A model generated the notes under the pieces. The model ran no database searches. It was not told where the DNA came from and saw only the letters and a program-made list of their open reading frames with translations. Source: DASPPM01 sp052143835 (GTDB lineage Bacteria; Pseudomonadota; Alphaproteobacteria; JACZXZ01). Taken from it: DNA of 64,000 nucleotides. Each line of letters starts with the position of its first letter. The first letter of the stretch is position 1. Shown one piece after another: positions 59,600 to 64,000 of the stretch. The translations under genes and the position numbers were made by a program. The stretch lies in assembly GCA_052143835.1 (NCBI GenBank), contig JBKQRV010000136.1:1-64000 (forward strand), in the 5' to 3' direction.

Positions 59600-61029
59600 C
59601 TACTCCGCGGACGGTCCCTCGCCCACGCGGCGAACCTTCTTGCTGCGCTCGTTGGTCAGGACTGAATGCTGGACCACCTCGATCCGCACCGGCACCTTGA
59701 ATTTCGCGAGCCGCTCCAAGCAATAGAGCCGCAGCCGCTGAGCAGCCGCCTCGGCGTCTTCTCCCCGCGACAGCGATACGCGCGCGCAAACCGCCTGACC
59801 GAGCAAGGGATGGCGCCGGCCGAACACAGTAGCCTCAACGACCCCTTCCGCACCGAGCAGCACGTTCTCGACCTCGGCCGGGAAGACCTTCTGGCCGCCC
59901 ACGTTGAGAACCTCGGAGGTGCGGCCGAGAAACCGGACCATGCCATCGCGCATTTCGACCATGTCCCCGGTATTCATCCAACCGTCCTCGTCGATCGGGC
60001 TCGGCGCATTGAGGTAGCCAACCATATTCGACTCCGACCGGATATGCAGCACATTGTCCACAATCCGGGTCTCGAATCCCTGCCCGCCGAGGCGCAGCCA
60101 GAGGGACTGCCGTTCGGGAGATCGCCAATGCAAGACCCCGAGCTCAGAGAGGCCATAGGTCTGCTTTAGTTCGACATTCGGCAAAGCTTCGCCGATCCAC
60201 TTAAGCGTTGCCTCCGGCATCGGCTCCGCTCCATAAGTGATGAGCCGCAACGACGACAGGTCGTGGAGCCGCCAGGTACCGGACGCACGCAGCATGTTGA
60301 GAAAGGTTGGCGTAGTCGGCAAGAGCGTGGCGCGTGCCGACGCCACAGCCCGCACACAATATCGGGCGTGCGTTGCGACACGCAAATGCCGACTCCTCCA
60401 TAAGCTAAGCACGCCATGAGCGTGTTGATGCCGCCGAAATGGTCGATCGACAGGAACAAAATTGTGCGCCAGCCAGGACGCCTGACGGCGAATTTGCCGA
60501 GCACCCGGTCGAAGTCGTGAAGGATTCCTTTTGGTCGCCCGCTAGAACCGGAGGTGAATACGATCAATCCGGGGTGGCCCGTGGCCCGGAAATGCACGAT
60601 AAGCCCATTCTGCGCAGTAGCGCCGAGCGGCTCGACGGACGCCCCGGCGCGATCGAGGTTGTCGTTGAACCGGATCAGCCACTGGGCGCCCGAAATCGCC
60701 AGCAAATCACCCAGCTCTTGTTCGGCGGCCAGCGTTAGGGGAAGCGAGATTCCTCCAAGGCGCATAGGCGCCAACATGAGCGCTATGGTGTCCGGGGCGT
60801 AATCGCCGGTGAACGCGCATACCGTGCCCGCGCCGAGGCCTCGCTCCAACAGGTCCCGCTCCCACGCGGCGACGCGGGACAAGAGGCCGTCGAAGCTGAT
60901 TTCCGCGCCGTCGCGAAAAAGGGCGGGGTCGCCAGCGCACGCCGTCATCCGCTCGAAGAGCATTCGAACATGTGATGCGCTATCGAGGCTCACCCACGCG
61001 CCTTTCAGAGACGCTTGGGCCGCTTCCAT
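59600..61029 (-). pseudogene. Acyl-AMP ligase (ANL superfamily), interrupted by one-base frameshift
   Basis: Joined across one shift, this is a complete ANL adenylate-forming enzyme of 476 residues. It has A3 loop FTSGSSGRPKG (about residue 160), then TYGLSELGVLHWRS, DEDGWMNTGDM, RTSEVLNVGGQKVFPAEVE, and the C-terminal lysine region LTNERSKKVRR. The first half is open from 61029 to near 60350, the second from about 60350 to 59600 in another frame. Adding one G to the GGG at 60349-60351 (minus strand) restores VCGAVASARATLLPTTPTFL. The ATG at 61029 overlaps the ACP stop (TGATG). A sequencing error in a homopolymer is as likely as real decay. Confidence 0.85.
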
Positions 61030-61268
61030 CAGGCGCCGACCCACTCCGCGAGGTGGCTCACAATCTTGTCGACGGAACCGAACTTATCGAGCTCGTTGTC
61101 CGCGATGGCGATCTTGTAGTGGTCTTCAACAGCCATCGGGACTCTCGTGTAATCAAGCGAATCGAGGCCGCTGTCGAGGAGGGCGCGGCTATGATCGCTG
61201 AGATCGGGATGACGGGGCCGACAGGCCTCGAAGATCAATCTAACGACGTTATCGCGAATTGTCGTCAT
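61029..61268 (-). CDS. Acyl carrier protein
   Basis: A 79-residue stand-alone carrier with the phosphopantetheine motif DSGLDSLDY; Ser 37 is the attachment site. The rest is helical (VEDHYKIAIADNELDKFGSVDKIVSHL). GGAG precedes the ATG by 5 bases. It is the partner of the acyl-AMP ligase, which starts on its stop codon, so the ligase probably loads acyl groups onto this carrier rather than CoA. It is clearly not the housekeeping fatty-acid ACP. Confidence 0.85.
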   Translation of the reverse strand: MTTIRDNVVRLIFEACRPRHPDLSDHSRALLDSGLDSLDYTRVPMAVEDHYKIAIADNELDKFGSVDKIVSHLAEWVGA

Positions 61269-61608
61269 GCAGCTCTCCTCGGATTTCAGCGCCGCCGTGC
61301 GACGCTGCCGCAGCGCAGGCCCTCATGCCACCGTCTGGAGGTCGCCTGAAGGTGCGAATGGGACACGCGGGATTGCCCATTTCCACGGTACGCGGCGGCG
61401 CGTCCTTCGTCGCTTCGGAGCCGATACCAATCTCGGCCTTGACGGCAACCATCGACAAGGGATGCCGCACGGCCGCCCAGCGATGGTCCGGAATACCGGG
61501 GCTCCGGTGCCTGCCCTCGCGCTCGGGCATCAATCCGACGCTTTGGAGCGCCCACACCAGCGCCCCCTCCTCGTCGAGCTCGCGCCAATCTTCCAGCCGC
61601 CCAAGCAC
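61249..61608 (-). CDS. Unrecognised ORF upstream of acyl carrier protein (doubtful)
   Basis: A 119-codon open frame begins at GTG with no clear ribosome site and overlaps the ACP start by 20 bases. The N-terminal part (LEDWRELDEEGALVWALQSVG) could be real protein; the C-terminal part is low-complexity and unlike coding sequence. It could be a remnant of a larger gene or chance. I cannot name a family. Confidence 0.2.
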   Translation of the reverse strand: MLGRLEDWRELDEEGALVWALQSVGLMPEREGRHRSPGIPDHRWAAVRHPLSMVAVKAEIGIGSEATKDAPPRTVEMGNPACPIRTFRRPPDGGMRACAAAASHGGAEIRGELHDDNSR

Positions 61609-62013
61609 GGGAAACCCCTAAACTGACACTCTCCGGATGACCAGCGATTCGGCGAGGTGATGAGCCAATTCGCCCTTACGGACAAGCCGCTTTGTGGGCG
61701 CTGACCGCCTCAAGACCGGCGAAACAGCGATCGTGGGGTTCATCCGAGCATTGTGGCGCTCGCCCTGCTATTTCCCCGATGGTTCGCCCGATCTAGCCGC
61801 GGCAATACACCCATCCTTTCATCCTTCGGGCAACGCGTGCGGAGCGTAACGATAAGGGACCTCTGTGTATGAGCTCGCTCGGTAGGTTGGAATTTCATGC
61901 GTTGCCGCGATTTCGCCCTCCATTCGACCAAGGGATGCGTGATAAAACCGGCCGAGAACCGCGGAAGCGGGCGCGGCAGGCCGCCTCCGGCCGAAGCTCG
62001 AGGAACGGGCGGG
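61609..62013. other. Intergenic region between accessory operon and GT-C-like gene
   Basis: No gene, repeat or terminator is recognised in these 405 bases. Divergent promoters for the ACP operon and the membrane protein should lie here. In-frame ATG/GTG codons upstream of 62014 exist but give non-conserved, Arg/Pro-rich extensions. Confidence 0.4.
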
Positions 62014-63861
62014 ATGGATCTGACGCATTCGGACGATGTTGCGGGCGAGCCGCGTCTCGAGACAGGCGCGCTCTTCCTCGATTCTTTGCCCGGCCTGCTC
62101 CTGGTGGTGCTCCTGCTCGCATTCTTTCTCTTCTTCATCTATCCCAACGTGCTGCAGGGCGAGCTCATCGATACGGACAGTTACATGCATGTGGTGCGCC
62201 TGCGCAGCGTACTCGCCGATGGCGGTTGGCATGGCGGCTTTCTCTCCCGCGACAACGCTCCCTACGGCATGGTGCTCCACTGGAGCAAGGCCTTCGACCT
62301 GATCTTCCTCGCGCTGGCCGCGCCGATCGCGGCCCTCGCCGGCTGGAACAAGGCGTTCGCGGTCGTGGCCCCGGCGATCGGGCCGCTTTCCCTCGTCGCC
62401 CTCATACTAGCGGCGGTGTGGGCGACGCGGCCGCTCACGGATGCGACGGAGCGGCGCCTGCTCGGCATGGTGATTGCCGTCACGCCGCTCGCCGTCAATT
62501 ACGGCTTGGTCGGCTGCGCCACCTATCGTGTCGAGATCGTGGCGCTCTTGGCGCTCTTCATGGGCCTCGTGCTTCGCACCGTGATGCAGCCGCAGGCACT
62601 CCGCCATGGCGCCGCCGCGGGGCTGGCCGCCGCTTTCGCTTTCTGGCTGACCACCGAGGCTTTCTTCGTCGTCCCCATCGGCATGTTGCTCCTGGGCCTG
62701 GCCTGGGTGCGCGAGGGCGGCGCGCTCAGCCGTGCCAGCCTGGCATGTGCCGCCGCCTTTGCCCTTGGCCTTGCGCTGATGCTGGCATTCGATCCGCCTT
62801 TTGGCGGCTGGCTTCGGCCCGAGCTCGACAGGCTATCCGTGGTCTATGTGGCCTTCGGCGCCCTCCTTGCCCTCTTGTCGGCAGCGCTGGCCGCGGCGCC
62901 GCAACGCCGGGAGGCTTGGCGCCTGCGCCTCGCCGTCGGCCTGGCGGGAGCGTTGGTTGCGGCCGCATGTCTCGGGGCGGTCTTTCCCGATCTCTTGTCG
63001 CCCGAGCGCACCGTCTACGGCGCCGGTCTCGAGGTGGATTTTTGGAGCAAGATCGAGGAGGGCAAACCGGCCTTCGCCAATCTGAGCCGGGGTGTTCTCT
63101 TCATCGGCGGGCCCGCCATCGGTCTCGTCGCGGCCCTCCTCATTGCGAGCCGGGAGCGCTCGGTGGCAGCGCGCGCGGCCTGGGGCGCCTCGGCACTCGC
63201 CCTTGCCCTCCTCATCGTGCCGGGCGTCCTCCATACGCGCTTCGCGATCTACGCCGAGGTGGCCGCGGCACTGCCGCTCGCGGTGTTGCTGACGCGGCTT
63301 GCCGGTCTCTTCGACCGCGTGCCCCGGCTCGCCTTCCGGCTCCTTGGCCGCGCGCTCGCGCTCACGCTGATCCTTCTCGGCCCCGTGCTGGTCGCGAGTG
63401 CCATCGTCGCCGCGAAGGGAGTGACGGCGTCCCCGCCTCCCGATTGCGCGGTGCGCCGCGTGGCCGCGGCGCTCAACGACGCCGCCTTCATGGGCGGCAG
63501 CAACCTGATCATGATGACCGAGCCGGACCAGGCGCCGGAAACGCTCTATTGGACTGGAAACCGCGTCGTCGCCGGACCTTATAACCAGAACGTCCAGGGA
63601 CTGCGCGACGTCGTCGATTTCATGACCAGCGAGGACGACCGCGCTGCCTACGCCATCTTGGCGCGCCGGGGCGTTGCCTATGTCATGACGTGCAATTGGC
63701 CCGTGGCGGTGCGGAAGGCGACAAGGCCCGGCACGAGGATGCTCGAGGATCGTTTGGCACGAGGCGCGCCGCCCGCGTGGTTGGTGCCGCAAGCTTGGCC
63801 CGCCGGGATCAAGAGCGACCTGCGGCTTTTCCGCGTGGCTCCGGCAGCGGCGCCCGGCTGA
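62014..63861 (+). CDS. Multi-pass membrane protein, GT-C glycosyltransferase-like
   Basis: The 615-residue product has about twelve membrane segments followed by a periplasmic C-terminal domain of about 150 residues. The first extracytoplasmic loop contains GELIDTDSYMHVVRLRSVLADGG, in two parts reminiscent of the acidic DxD-like motif in loop 1 of GT-C enzymes such as STT3/AglB. The C-terminal part (PETLYWTGNRVVAGPYNQN, GVAYVMTCN) resembles soluble domains of such proteins. It is probably a polyprenyl-sugar-dependent transferase; donor and acceptor are unknown. ATG 62014 has GAGGA about 9 bases upstream. Confidence 0.6.
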   Translation: MDLTHSDDVAGEPRLETGALFLDSLPGLLLVVLLLAFFLFFIYPNVLQGELIDTDSYMHVVRLRSVLADGGWHGGFLSRDNAPYGMVLHWSKAFDLIFLALAAPIAALAGWNKAFAVVAPAIGPLSLVALILAAVWATRPLTDATERRLLGMVIAVTPLAVNYGLVGCATYRVEIVALLALFMGLVLRTVMQPQALRHGAAAGLAAAFAFWLTTEAFFVVPIGMLLLGLAWVREGGALSRASLACAAAFALGLALMLAFDPPFGGWLRPELDRLSVVYVAFGALLALLSAALAAAPQRREAWRLRLAVGLAGALVAAACLGAVFPDLLSPERTVYGAGLEVDFWSKIEEGKPAFANLSRGVLFIGGPAIGLVAALLIASRERSVAARAAWGASALALALLIVPGVLHTRFAIYAEVAAALPLAVLLTRLAGLFDRVPRLAFRLLGRALALTLILLGPVLVASAIVAAKGVTASPPPDCAVRRVAAALNDAAFMGGSNLIMMTEPDQAPETLYWTGNRVVAGPYNQNVQGLRDVVDFMTSEDDRAAYAILARRGVAYVMTCNWPVAVRKATRPGTRMLEDRLARGAPPAWLVPQAWPAGIKSDLRLFRVAPAAAPG

Positions 63862-63865
63862 TGTC

Positions 63866-64000
63866 ATGGCGCCGCCCGTGTCAAACGAGGACAGCCGCGA
63901 CAAAAGCCGCAGCATCGGCAAGGCGATGATGGAGGATCGCGATCAACAAGCGGGGGTGACGCCGAGGCTGGCGCTGCACGGCATCAGCAAGCGCTATCCC
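63866..64000 (+). CDS. ABC transporter ATP-binding protein (partial, runs off the window)
   Basis: Only the first 45 codons are present. After a charged leader (MAPPVSNEDSRDKSRSIGK), the frame reads PRLALHGISKRYP, the typical first strand of an ABC ATPase of the sugar/nucleoside importer type. Start could also be the ATG pair at 63926/63929. The Walker motifs lie beyond the window. Confidence 0.6.
   Translation, partial: MAPPVSNEDSRDKSRSIGKAMMEDRDQQAGVTPRLALHGISKRYP

Overview
The window is high-GC chromosomal DNA from an alphaproteobacterium. It carries a circularly permuted two-piece tmRNA gene whose tag reads ANDNYAEARLAA, an alpha-type SspB beside it, a class A RNase P RNA, a meso-DAP type MurE (DNPR motif) and a complete dcw cluster in the usual order. 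No phage, transposase, CRISPR array or rRNA operon is visible. Genus cannot be fixed by reading alone.

Layout. (1) 159-20717, minus strand: a nearly unbroken cell-wall and division operon, read mraZ-rsmH-ftsL-ftsI-murE-murF-mraY-murD-ftsW-murG-murC-murB-ddl-ftsQ-ftsA-ftsZ-lpxC-bamD. Many junctions are 4-base ATGA/GTGA or TGATG overlaps. Upstream of mraZ lies a 10-bp periodic array of TGGG boxes, a likely MraZ operator. (2) 21094-32740: rnpB, a peptidoglycan amidase, a D-lactate dehydrogenase-type flavoprotein, a 1251-residue AsmA protein, a small ribbon-helix-helix protein, class II and class I fumarases flanking a TfoX-like protein, sspB and ssrA. (3) 32910-41190: thyX, mrp, hflK-hflC-DUF2065-degP (membrane protein quality control), serB and miaA. 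(4) 41328-44794: ilvB-ilvN-ilvC, with a palindromic repeat between ilvN and ilvC. (5) 44987-47696: a three-gene accessory cluster of effector-like proteins (papain-like peptidase, proline-rich coiled-coil protein, and a DUF4157/eCIS-core metallopeptidase domain joined to a HopA1-like tail). (6) 47711-56710: yajQ, a CinA-type amidohydrolase, leuA behind a candidate leader peptide and hairpin, then the rod-shape operon mreB-mreC-mreD-mrdA-rodA. (7) 56833-61608: tRNA-Lys, then a minus-strand accessory operon of acyl carrier protein, acyl-AMP ligase (broken by a one-base frameshift), a putative HTH/PAS-like regulator and a GNAT-like acyltransferase, closed by a hairpin-plus-T terminator. (8) 62014-64000: a GT-C-like membrane protein and the start of an ABC transporter ATPase.

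The core regions cohere: precursor synthesis (Mur, MraY, MurG), septation (Fts), elongation (Mre, PBP2, RodA), outer-membrane assembly (LpxC, BamD), and proteolysis of stalled or misfolded proteins (tmRNA/SspB, HflKC, DegP). The two most novel places are the accessory acyl-ligase/ACP/GNAT/regulator operon, which could make and sense an acylated small molecule, and the effector-like cluster after ilvC. Both functions are inferences from domain content and order.
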